This document shows, one piece after another, positions 25,593 to 34,111 of a stretch of 64,000 bases of DNA. Within the stretch, counting starts at the first letter, position 1, and each line of letters starts with the position of its first letter. The DNA lies in assembly GCA_938045545.1 (NCBI GenBank), contig CALIBN010000006.1, forward strand, positions 62,001 through 126,000, given 5' to 3'. The stretch is from an uncultured archaeon. Its GTDB lineage: Archaea; Thermoproteota; EX4484-205; JAAOZP01. The notes beneath the pieces are model-generated. The model was not told where the DNA came from and made no database searches. It saw only the letters and a list, made by a program, of their open reading frames with translations. The position numbers and the translations under genes were made by a program.

Positions 25593-27887
25593 ATGAGCAT
25601 GCCTTTGAAAGCCGCACATTCGTGTTTGAAAACATTTACACTCATCCTTATTGTCGTCTTGCTTGCACTCAGCCTTCTCTCGATTCCTCTAGGCATTAGC
25701 ATAATCTTAGTTGAAGGCCTCTCGAATGCAGCCTCGAAAATCCAAACATCGTGGTACTTTTACTTCGCATTAGCTGAGATTATTTATTCTTTATGCTTCG
25801 TTTTTGCTTTCAGGTCGAGAGAAAGCCTCAGAAAATCTATACGTAAATTTCTTAACGAGCCCATTGCATTTCCAAGCGATAATTTCTTGCTACTTATGCC
25901 TGTTATCACGTGCTTAACCCATATGGCCCTGAGCCTTATCGAATCGATCCAAAAACATCTACAGATATCAACAGGCCTCCCACCCCTAAGCTCGGACCCG
26001 ATATCGGCCTACTTTGAATCAGCCTGGTCCCCCATACTTGAAGAGATTGTGTTTAGAATGCTCTTGCTGGGTTTTTTCTACTCTTTCTACCTGAACAGAG
26101 GCATCGGCACCCTTTCAGTTCGCAAAAAGCTCAATGTTTCTCTGCTTTCATTCTTAAGCCCGGAAAGCGCGAAGAGGCTTTTAAGATCATGGGGCTCATC
26201 CATATCTTTTAAAATCGAAAATGACGAATGGATGATCATCATTTTCTCCTCTGCCCTCTTTGCTTTTTCCCACTACGCGGTGCCAAACGCTTGGGGTATT
26301 GGAAAACTTACCTTAGCGTTCATACAAGGATTTACTATGGCGCTGTCATACGTCTTTTATGGTATCTATGCTTCCCTACTAATTCACTGGTACTTCAATT
26401 ACTATCTGTACACCAATAGACTAATTGCAGTTTTACTTCCAAACCTGTCATTTCTAAGCGTGTTCAGCGAAGTAGTATCCATGGTCTTGACAGTACTAAC
26501 CTTAACCCTGTTGGTGCTTTTGAACATTAGAAGCATGATCAAGACAGTTTCGTCTACCTGCAAGAAATATCGGCCGAGCCTCATAATGCTAGTCCCTAGA
26601 GCCTGCGTGACAATAAAGAAAAGAATGCTGGCTTTAAATGTTGTTAAAAAAGCAATCCCTGAGCTGGCTTTGCTAGCTGTAGTTGTCCTCACGTTAATCT
26701 TAAGGCTGTCCATTCTCGAATATCCGAAGCGTGAAACCTACGGAGGGATAGTAAGCTGGGACTTTATATTTGATGAGAAGTATTACGTTAGTGCAGCTAG
26801 AGACATGTTGGCAGACAAGGCAACGAACAATGAACATCCACCTCTAGTGAAGGTTTTCATTGCTTTGGGCATAATGTTCTTGGGAGATAACCCGGCAGGT
26901 TGGCGTGTCTTCACAATCTCAGCTGCAACGGCTTCAGTATTATTGGTGTACGCACTTTCTTTGCTTCTCAATGGTAGTAGAGAGGTTTCTCTTTGCTCAG
27001 CGATACTCTTTGCCTTAGACATAATGGTGTTCAACATAGGACAGATCGCCATTCTAGATGCTCCAGCAATAACGTTTATGCTTGCTGCAAGCGTATTATT
27101 TTTGAAGAAGAGGCATGATCTTGGCGGGTTTTTTCTAGGCTTAGCCTCATTGTGTAAGCTTACTTCCGTGTTTTTATATTTAGGCATCACAGCCTTTCTA
27201 GTTCTATCTGAGGTAAAGTCGTTCCGAAAGACTATAGAATCCTGTTTAAGGATTGGCGTCACAGCCCTTGTTGTCTTCTTAGCCGGATTATGGGTCTACG
27301 ACTCATTATATTCCGCCTTCGCTAAAAACCCTCTAAGTCACATTAGCTACATGCTAACATACCACAGCAGCCTGAAATATCAGGATTCGAAAGAAGTAAT
27401 TCTTCCATTACAATGGATAAATCCACTCGACCCGTTCACCCCCATGCCGTTCTACGTTATAACGACTATGGAAACAGTGGGAGGAACCCTTAAAGTATAC
27501 CATCCTGTTGCCTATTACGGTATCTACAGCCCTCTATGGTGGAGCATATGGATAGTCATGTCTCTAAGCCTATTCTACATCTTAAGAGAAGCAAGAAATA
27601 GAAGTTTTGAGAGAACCCGGCTTTTCATCCTTACTTGGATCCTTGCGAACTTCTTGCCTTATGTTTTTCTAGCATACCTAATGTCTAGATGGGTTTACCC
27701 ATTTTACTTCTACTTGACATTGCCGGCGCTATATATCGGTCTATCCAGCTACTTGAATAGATGCAAGTATTCAAAACTAGTTATGGCTTCCACTGTAATT
27801 TTGCAAGCTTTTTGGTTCGTCTTATGGTTTCCGGTTAAACCAAAGCTTCTTATTGATATCTTAGCATCTTTGGGATTGCCAGTTTAA
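25593..27887 (+). CDS. Fusion of CPBP-family intramembrane protease and GT39/PMT-like mannosyltransferase
   Basis: 764 residues in one open frame. Residues about 15-310 are a multi-helix CPBP/Abi domain with the family's EExxxR (Glu150, Glu151, Arg155 in PILEEIVFRMLLLGF) and two later histidines in FSHYAVPNAWG (His227) and LIHWYFNYY (His265). Residues about 350-764 are a protein-mannosyltransferase-like GT-C enzyme: WDFIFDEKYYVSAARDM supplies the catalytic acidic residue near 394, and NNEHPPLVKVF is the classic PMT loop. It should use dolichol-phosphate-mannose, made perhaps by the gene just upstream. I found no frame break at the domain border. Confidence 0.8.
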   Translation: MSMPLKAAHSCLKTFTLILIVVLLALSLLSIPLGISIILVEGLSNAASKIQTSWYFYFALAEIIYSLCFVFAFRSRESLRKSIRKFLNEPIAFPSDNFLLLMPVITCLTHMALSLIESIQKHLQISTGLPPLSSDPISAYFESAWSPILEEIVFRMLLLGFFYSFYLNRGIGTLSVRKKLNVSLLSFLSPESAKRLLRSWGSSISFKIENDEWMIIIFSSALFAFSHYAVPNAWGIGKLTLAFIQGFTMALSYVFYGIYASLLIHWYFNYYLYTNRLIAVLLPNLSFLSVFSEVVSMVLTVLTLTLLVLLNIRSMIKTVSSTCKKYRPSLIMLVPRACVTIKKRMLALNVVKKAIPELALLAVVVLTLILRLSILEYPKRETYGGIVSWDFIFDEKYYVSAARDMLADKATNNEHPPLVKVFIALGIMFLGDNPAGWRVFTISAATASVLLVYALSLLLNGSREVSLCSAILFALDIMVFNIGQIAILDAPAITFMLAASVLFLKKRHDLGGFFLGLASLCKLTSVFLYLGITAFLVLSEVKSFRKTIESCLRIGVTALVVFLAGLWVYDSLYSAFAKNPLSHISYMLTYHSSLKYQDSKEVILPLQWINPLDPFTPMPFYVITTMETVGGTLKVYHPVAYYGIYSPLWWSIWIVMSLSLFYILREARNRSFERTRLFILTWILANFLPYVFLAYLMSRWVYPFYFYLTLPALYIGLSSYLNRCKYSKLVMASTVILQAFWFVLWFPVKPKLLIDILASLGLPV

Positions 27888-28090
27888 AGAAACCGATCTC
27901 GACTCGACTCCCACTCGTATTGAAAGAAGACGGTGCAAAATATGACGAGGCAGATGAGAATTTTAAAAATCATGGTGTCTGTTTAGACATATTATGGTCA
28001 AGATTAATAACAAAACTTTTTTGCATCACCTAGCAATCTCATATAAGGTGGTACTTAATTTTTATTGAAAAAGATAACAGGGTATTATAG

Positions 28091-30016
28091 TTACTTCTTT
28101 CTGGATGCCACGAGCCAGCCGATTGCAACGCCTATTATAAGCGCTACTATGCCAATGCCCCCGGCACTAACCACATCGAAACCTGGTGCTCCGGCAACTG
28201 TAGTAGTAACAGTGATTGTTACAGTTACAGCAGTAGGCGGCGACTTCGGCTGTATCCTAGCTAGTACGAAGAAGAACGTAGGCCACCAGTTGTAAGGCAC
28301 TATGTACATATTGTCTTGAGAAGGCCAGCCAACCCAGTATTTGGTTGAGAAAGTCTGTACGAACGTCTTCTCAACCGCGGGAACAGTTATGCAGTCCCTC
28401 TGCACTATGTAAAAGGCTTCTTCCAGTAACGAGGCGGTACGCGGATGGTCTAATGGTATTGTCCAAAGCTCATCTATTATGGCATCTAGCTCCGGGTTTC
28501 TGTACCTTGGATTAGCACCCTGGATACCGGGAGAGTTGGAAGTACTACCGATAGGAGCGTACCATTTGCTGTGAAATACGTCTAGGGTTGACACAGGGTC
28601 ACCCATGATCCATCCCGGGGTGCAGTGAGTACATATCCTTATGTCGTATTGGCCAAGCGCTGAGAGATCACCCAGCAGCGCACCTCCTATTTTAGTAGTG
28701 GCGTCTATTCCGACTGCCTTTAGTTCCTCCACTAGGTCATAACCTATGTAGTGGGCAGCGTCTTCACCCAGCAGAAGCTCTACAGTGAACTTTGTCCCGT
28801 TAGGCAGCTCTCTAAACCCGTCTTTATCTATGTCCCGGAACCCTAGGGAGTCCAATATTTGTTTCGCCTTTTCAGGGTCGTATTTCAATTCGAAACCAAG
28901 TTCATTCTTGATTCTTTCTAGCCCCCTGTTAATCATGGGTTTATACGGATCGAAAACAGCCCAAGAGTATGGCATCGGAAGAAGCCAATCTGTCGTCGGA
29001 GTGCCATTCGATAACGCATAAGCCCTAGCTAAGGCAGGACGGTTCACTAAATAAGCTATGGCCCATCTGAACTCCCTTATGCTAAACGGATACTTGGCCA
29101 CGTTAAACGAGTTAATCCCATAGGGACATGGGTCGGTATATGGAGCTATAACAATATCAATTGTCCTCCTCATAGCAGTACTGATCATCTCCCAAGTAAA
29201 TATGTGGGGAAGCACGACATCGACATCACCCCTAACGAAGTCCTCAAGATCCACGTCGGCTGCAGGAATGCCACGCCATATCACGTATTTGGGAGTTGGG
29301 AAAACCCCCATATTTTTACCCCAGTAATCATCTCTCCTCTCCCATATGAACATCGGTATTTCTGGATAAACTGCATAAAGCTTGTAGGGGCCCGTGTCTA
29401 CGGGTGGCCAATTCGCAAAGGTTTTCGGATCAACATTCTTCCATATGTGCTCCGGGACTATGGGGAAATAGCTCCACATCCTGAATGTATGATGGAACCT
29501 TGGGTTAGGCTTCTTCAAGTGTACAACCAGTGTATAGTCGTCAGGCATTTCAACCGATTCAACCCATTCGTTAACATAACTTGAACCTCCAAAGTCAGGA
29601 TTCTGTTTCAGCATGTTCATAGTGAATGCAATATCTCTTGCAGTATATGGATGGCCGTCATTCCAAGTAACACCCCTCCTGATGTACAGGGTAAAGGTTC
29701 TGTAATCATCGCTATATTTCCACCCAGTTACTCTCCAGTATATGATTTCGCCAGTAGCATAGTTAATGTACCAGTCCCATTCTTGTGCTATTTGGTGCCA
29801 TCCAGAACCCCACTGCGAACCTTGAGGTATGAAGGGATTCGCTTTGTCAAATACCGTGAAGTAAGGTGAAAGCATTATCTCGGTAATTACTGTTTGATCC
29901 CGGGGGACAGGCAGAGCCGGTTGAGCCTTAACTGGCATTGCTAAGGGCATCAAGAAGGCAAATACAATTATTGATATGAAAATCGATTTAGCCATCCTTT
30001 TTAACAACATTTTCAC
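28091..30016 (-). CDS. Family 5 extracellular solute-binding protein of an oligopeptide/oligosaccharide ABC importer
   Basis: 641 residues. Signal peptide at about 1-31 (FISIIVFAFLMPLAMPVKA). Typical SBP_bac_5 landmarks follow: RRGVTWNDGHPYTARDIAFTM, DDYTLVVHLKKPNPRF, DTGPYKL, FREFRWAIAYLVNR. A single C-terminal helix (GIGIVALIIGVAIGWLVASRKK) anchors it to the membrane, as is common in archaea. A Val/Thr-rich linker precedes it (TVTITVTTTVAG). Divergent from the permease genes. Archaeal members of this family often bind glycans, and the flanking glycosidases favour that, but peptides cannot be excluded. GTG start. Confidence 0.9.
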   Translation of the reverse strand: MKMLLKRMAKSIFISIIVFAFLMPLAMPVKAQPALPVPRDQTVITEIMLSPYFTVFDKANPFIPQGSQWGSGWHQIAQEWDWYINYATGEIIYWRVTGWKYSDDYRTFTLYIRRGVTWNDGHPYTARDIAFTMNMLKQNPDFGGSSYVNEWVESVEMPDDYTLVVHLKKPNPRFHHTFRMWSYFPIVPEHIWKNVDPKTFANWPPVDTGPYKLYAVYPEIPMFIWERRDDYWGKNMGVFPTPKYVIWRGIPAADVDLEDFVRGDVDVVLPHIFTWEMISTAMRRTIDIVIAPYTDPCPYGINSFNVAKYPFSIREFRWAIAYLVNRPALARAYALSNGTPTTDWLLPMPYSWAVFDPYKPMINRGLERIKNELGFELKYDPEKAKQILDSLGFRDIDKDGFRELPNGTKFTVELLLGEDAAHYIGYDLVEELKAVGIDATTKIGGALLGDLSALGQYDIRICTHCTPGWIMGDPVSTLDVFHSKWYAPIGSTSNSPGIQGANPRYRNPELDAIIDELWTIPLDHPRTASLLEEAFYIVQRDCITVPAVEKTFVQTFSTKYWVGWPSQDNMYIVPYNWWPTFFFVLARIQPKSPPTAVTVTITVTTTVAGAPGFDVVSAGGIGIVALIIGVAIGWLVASRKK

Positions 30017-30039
30017 TCAAAGCATTATTAATTCAGGTA

Positions 30040-30048
30040 CATATAAAT
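30040..30048 (-). promoter_or_regulatory. TATA box of the solute-binding protein gene
   Basis: ATTTATATG on the minus strand, about 28 bases before the GTG at 30016. A leaderless transcript is implied. Confidence 0.5.
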
Positions 30049-30132
30049 CTTATGGTTAAAAAAGTAAACTCGACGGCCGGCGACAGAAAGCTTTTTATTT
30101 TAGATCTTTATCTTTCAAAGAAGGTAGAGTGA

Positions 30133-31152
30133 ATGACTAGTAAAAAACGCATTCTGCGCTATATGACGAAGCGTGTAATCGTCTACGTGATCACGTTATT
30201 CATATCATTCTCAATCGTGTTCTTATTCCTACGTTTGATACCGGGAGACCCTATAACACGATACTTGAGAATGCTTGAGCAGAGATACTCTTATTCAATG
30301 GAAATGCTGGATATTGTGGTAAAATGGAAGGCTGAGCTTGGTCTAGAAGGAGATCTATTTACACAATACTCGCGTTATATACAAAATTTATTCTTACGTT
30401 TAGATTTGGGCCCATCATTCGTGGCTTTCCCAACTCCGGTTCAGGATCTCATACTGACGAGGCTGCCGTGGACGATAGCACTCCTAGGAGTGGCAACTTT
30501 AATTTCTTGGAGTATCGGTACTTTAGCAGGGGTAATATTAGGTTGGAAGAGAGGCACTAAATTTGACTCCACGCTTTTTACAATAGCTCTCTGTATGTCT
30601 CAAGTACCATATTATATCGCCGCAATTTTTTTAGTTCTACTTTTAGCCTATGTTTTCCCTGTTTTTCCATCCAGATATGCTTTTTCACCTGGAGTTCAAA
30701 TAAAGCTCAGTCTCGACTTTATATCAAGTGTTTTATACCATTCTTTTCTTCCCGCATTATCCATAGTACTAACTTCTGCTTTTGGTTGGCTAATTTCCGC
30801 AAGGTTCCTTACCATTAGTATAATAGGTGAGGATTATCTTCTCTTTGCCCAAGCCAAAGGTCTAAAGGCAAACAGAGTCTTAAATAGGTACATTCTAAGA
30901 AATGCCTTATTACCGCAAGCCACAGGACTCGCCATGTCACTGGGCTTCATAGTAAATGGTGCTTACTTAGTGGAGTGGGTGTTTTCTTACCCAGGCATAG
31001 GAGGACTATTACAGTATGCTATAAATCTTGTTGACTATAATACTATCCAAGGAATCATATTGATGTCAATCTTTACTGTTCTCACAGCCAACCTTATAAT
31101 GGATCTGATTTACCCGTTGATAGACCCAAGAATAAGGTCTGGTGAGAGATGA
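30133..31152 (+). CDS. DppB/OppB-type ABC importer permease
   Basis: 339 residues. It begins with the family's basic-then-hydrophobic start (RYMTKRVIVYVITLFISFSIVFLFLRLIPGDP) and has six membrane helices. The EAA loop is LLFAQAKGLKANRVLNRYILRNALLP, which docks onto the ATPases, followed by GAYLVEWVFSYPGIGGLLQYAI. It forms the channel with the next gene, which overlaps by 4 bases. A ribosome-binding-like GAAGGTAGAG lies just upstream of the ATG. Confidence 0.93.
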   Translation: MTSKKRILRYMTKRVIVYVITLFISFSIVFLFLRLIPGDPITRYLRMLEQRYSYSMEMLDIVVKWKAELGLEGDLFTQYSRYIQNLFLRLDLGPSFVAFPTPVQDLILTRLPWTIALLGVATLISWSIGTLAGVILGWKRGTKFDSTLFTIALCMSQVPYYIAAIFLVLLLAYVFPVFPSRYAFSPGVQIKLSLDFISSVLYHSFLPALSIVLTSAFGWLISARFLTISIIGEDYLLFAQAKGLKANRVLNRYILRNALLPQATGLAMSLGFIVNGAYLVEWVFSYPGIGGLLQYAINLVDYNTIQGIILMSIFTVLTANLIMDLIYPLIDPRIRSGER

Positions 31153-32042
31153 TGAATACTCTTAAGTTAAAAAAAGGATTAAAAAGCGCAGCATCATTTT
31201 TTGCGAGATCGACTGCCTTTAGAGTGGGAATTATCATGCTTAGTCTGATCCTGCTTCTAGCTTTATTAGAACCAGTCATAAACGGATACATTCTTAAAGG
31301 AAAAGGTCCTCTCAAGACCGGGGTTTTTGACAAATATTTACCTCCTTCTTTAGAGCATCCGTTAGGAACAGACCACTATGGAAGGGATGTGCTTGCTCTC
31401 TTACTAGCTAGCCTTAAGTATTCTTTGCTAATAGGAGCCTTCGCAGGATTGATCGCCACTTTGATCGGAACCACGATAGCTAGTTTATCCGGCTATTTTG
31501 GTGGCAAGGTTGACCTTATATTAAACAGTGTCACAAACGGGATGCTGGTTATTCCAAGTTTTCCGATTCTGATAGCTATTGCTGCGTATATACGACTCGA
31601 TCTTATTACAATGTGCTTGGTCCTAGCGATATTCAGCTGGGCTTGGTCTGCACGCTTGGTAAGAGCCCAGATTTTAAGCATGAAGGAAAGACCCTATATA
31701 GAACTAGCTAAAGTCTCTGGCTTCCACAGTTTCGAAATAATGTTTCTAGAAATACTGCCGAACATGGCTCCCTTTATAATTATGGGTTTAATAAATAGCA
31801 TAATGGGTGCGATGTTTGCTGAAACCGGATTAAGGGTTCTGGGTTTAGGGCCTGGTGAAATACCGTCTCTCGGCCTTATGATAAGCTGGGCACTTACTTT
31901 CGGAGCTATCTCCATAGGGCGTTATAACTTATTAGTAGCTCCGGCAGGGGCTCTCGTCCTGGTTTTCATATCGTTAAACTTAATTAACATAGGTCTGGAG
32001 GAAATATTTAATCCAAGGCTTAAAAAAATTACAGGGCTTTAG
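31149..32042 (+). CDS. DppC/OppC-type ABC importer permease
   Basis: 297 residues. One N-terminal helix, a periplasm-side loop with LEHPLGTDHYGRDVLALLLASLKYSLLIG (the DppC signature), then five helices and the EAA loop ERPYIELAKVSGFHSFEIMFLEILPNMAP. It overlaps DppB by ATGA and converges on the DppF ATPase gene with only 7 bases between stops, so the transporter is encoded as two facing transcripts. It works in the same cell-surface importer as the flanking genes. Confidence 0.93.
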   Translation: MMNTLKLKKGLKSAASFFARSTAFRVGIIMLSLILLLALLEPVINGYILKGKGPLKTGVFDKYLPPSLEHPLGTDHYGRDVLALLLASLKYSLLIGAFAGLIATLIGTTIASLSGYFGGKVDLILNSVTNGMLVIPSFPILIAIAAYIRLDLITMCLVLAIFSWAWSARLVRAQILSMKERPYIELAKVSGFHSFEIMFLEILPNMAPFIIMGLINSIMGAMFAETGLRVLGLGPGEIPSLGLMISWALTFGAISIGRYNLLVAPAGALVLVFISLNLINIGLEEIFNPRLKKITGL

Positions 32043-32049
32043 AAAATGG

Positions 32050-33054
32050 TTATTTAACATAGAGAAAGCACAGGACCCTTCTACCTGGCTCCACCTCTAT
32101 CATAGGGGGCCTTTCTTTTTTACACACGTCCATAGCGTAGGGACATCTTGGCCAGAATATGCAGCCCTTCTCTACCCTAGCCTGCTCCGAGAGGGAAGTC
32201 GCTTCTGCCAACTGCATCCGATCTTTCCATCTAGCCTTCGGGCTGGGAGCAGGTATTGAGGATAGTAAGAGCTTTGTATATGGATGCAATGGTTCATTTA
32301 TAATTTCGTTGGTACTACCCTCCTCAACAACATTGCCTTGACACAATACGATTAAACTATCTGCCACGCAGTTAGCTATATCCAGGTCATGAGTTATGTA
32401 TAAGCATGAGGCCCCTATCTTATCTTTTAATACGCGTAACTGATCTAGGAATATCGCTCTTAAAGAAGCATCTATCATGGAGACAGGTTCATCCGCCACT
32501 ATGAGTCTAGGTTTTATTAGAAGTATCCTGGCTAGCATTAGCCTTTGTCTTTCTCCTCCACTCAGTTGATGAGGATATCTTCCTAATATATCTTCAGGCC
32601 TGAGCCCCATGTCTTTCATAGCAGAAATAATCATATCTTCGATAGCTTTACCGTCGTTAACTATTTTCAACTTTTTTAAGGGCGCTTTGAGTATTCGCTC
32701 GACTCTATAGAAAGGATTATAGATGCTGTAAGGGTCTTGAAAAATGGGTTGAACCTCTTTTAAATAAGCTAACTTATTTTTTCTGAGCCACTCCGATACA
32801 GACTTTCCTTTATATAATACCTTTCCATAAGTAGGCTCTAGCAACCCCAAGATCAGTCTGGCTATTGTAGTTTTTCCACTGCCACTTTCACCTATAAGAC
32901 CTATAGATACAGGCTTCTCAGAAGGCACTGAAAATGAAACGGAAACTAATGCTTTAATAGTCGATCTACCTACTATTCCTAAACCACCGCCTACCCTATA
33001 TTCATGCGTGACATCCTTCAATTCAAGAAGCGGTTCACTCTTCATTTTAATCAC
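32050..33054 (-). CDS. DppF/OppF-type ABC importer ATPase
   Basis: 334 residues. Walker A GESGSGKTT, Q-loop VQPIFQDPYS, signature HQLSGGERQRLMLA, Walker B RLIVADEPVSMID and H-loop YITHDL are intact. The C-terminal oligopeptide-transporter extension has the cysteine pattern GCIFWPRCPYAMDVC. It overlaps the end of DppD by 8 bases and pairs with it as a heterodimer to energise uptake. Confidence 0.93.
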   Translation of the reverse strand: MIKMKSEPLLELKDVTHEYRVGGGLGIVGRSTIKALVSVSFSVPSEKPVSIGLIGESGSGKTTIARLILGLLEPTYGKVLYKGKSVSEWLRKNKLAYLKEVQPIFQDPYSIYNPFYRVERILKAPLKKLKIVNDGKAIEDMIISAMKDMGLRPEDILGRYPHQLSGGERQRLMLARILLIKPRLIVADEPVSMIDASLRAIFLDQLRVLKDKIGASCLYITHDLDIANCVADSLIVLCQGNVVEEGSTNEIINEPLHPYTKLLLSSIPAPSPKARWKDRMQLAEATSLSEQARVEKGCIFWPRCPYAMDVCKKERPPMIEVEPGRRVLCFLYVK

Positions 33055-34018
33055 CGTAAAGATGACATGCTACAAATCTACCTTGTTGAATTGATTTAAC
33101 AGGAGGTTCGATTTCCCTACAGATATTCATGACAAAGGGGCATCTCGGATGGAACCGACAGCCTTTAGGCCAATCCAAGGGGCTTGGTGCCAACCCAGGT
33201 ATACCCTTGATTATTTTCTTTTCAAGTGACGGCACGGCCGCTATCAGTCCTTTACTGTAGGGATGTAAAGGGTCCTCAAATAGTTCGTAGACAGGACTGA
33301 CTTCTACAACTTTCCCCGCATACATTACGGCCACCCTATCACCAACCTGCGCGTGAGCAGCCATGCTGTGAGATACTAAAACGATAGACATGCCGTACTT
33401 ATCCTTGAGGGTCCTTAAAAGCTGCAGGATTCCCTTCTGAACAACTACATCCAAAGCAGTGGTTGGTTCATCGGCTATAATTAGAGTAGGCTTCAAAGCT
33501 ATGGCCATCGCTATTATGACTCTCTGTTTCATACCACCACTAAGCTCGTGAGGATACATTTCAGCCACCTTGGTAGATAGGCCCACTTCCTGAAGCAACT
33601 GCATTATAAGTTGCATAGCCTCTTTCTTTTTCATATCAGAATGATCTAGTATAGCATCCATCATCTGTTCTTTGACTTTTAAGAAGGGGTTCAAAGAATT
33701 CATAGCACCTTGCGGAACGTAAGCTAACTTAGTCCACCTAATTCTGTTTAATTCTTTCTCAGGAAGTTTCAATAAATCTACTCCTTCAAATATGACTTTA
33801 CCGCTGGGAATGTAGCCCGGAGTTTTAACTAGTCTAAGCATTCCATCTACGAGGGTTGATTTACCACATCCCGATTCTCCAGCTATGCTGAAAACTTCAT
33901 CGCGAACCACTTCTAAAGACACCCCGTCAACAGATTTATAGTCGCCATATATGCTTCTATAATATATTTTTAAATCCTTGACTTCCAGTATTTTATCCAA
34001 GACTTGCTCTGGTTCCAT
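33047..34018 (-). CDS. DppD/OppD-type ABC importer ATPase
   Basis: 323 residues. Walker A GESGCGKST, signature HELSGGMKQRVIIA, Walker B LIIADEPTTALD, H-loop LVSHSMAA, and a C-terminal extension with GCRFHPRCPFVMNIC. Upstream on the same strand is the glycosidase at 34112, separated by 93 bases. That spacer holds its own TATA-like TTTATAAA (34033-34040), so the ATPases may be transcribed with or without the glycosidase. Confidence 0.93.
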   Translation of the reverse strand: MEPEQVLDKILEVKDLKIYYRSIYGDYKSVDGVSLEVVRDEVFSIAGESGCGKSTLVDGMLRLVKTPGYIPSGKVIFEGVDLLKLPEKELNRIRWTKLAYVPQGAMNSLNPFLKVKEQMMDAILDHSDMKKKEAMQLIMQLLQEVGLSTKVAEMYPHELSGGMKQRVIIAMAIALKPTLIIADEPTTALDVVVQKGILQLLRTLKDKYGMSIVLVSHSMAAHAQVGDRVAVMYAGKVVEVSPVYELFEDPLHPYSKGLIAAVPSLEKKIIKGIPGLAPSPLDWPKGCRFHPRCPFVMNICREIEPPVKSIQQGRFVACHLYGD

Positions 34019-34111
34019 TCGTTGAAAACTGCTTTATAAATTTTTGGTAAATGCTGCTTAGCATGTGCTGTTCTCAAAGCTAAAATTTATAAGTTGCTAT
34101 TGGCGGGAAAC

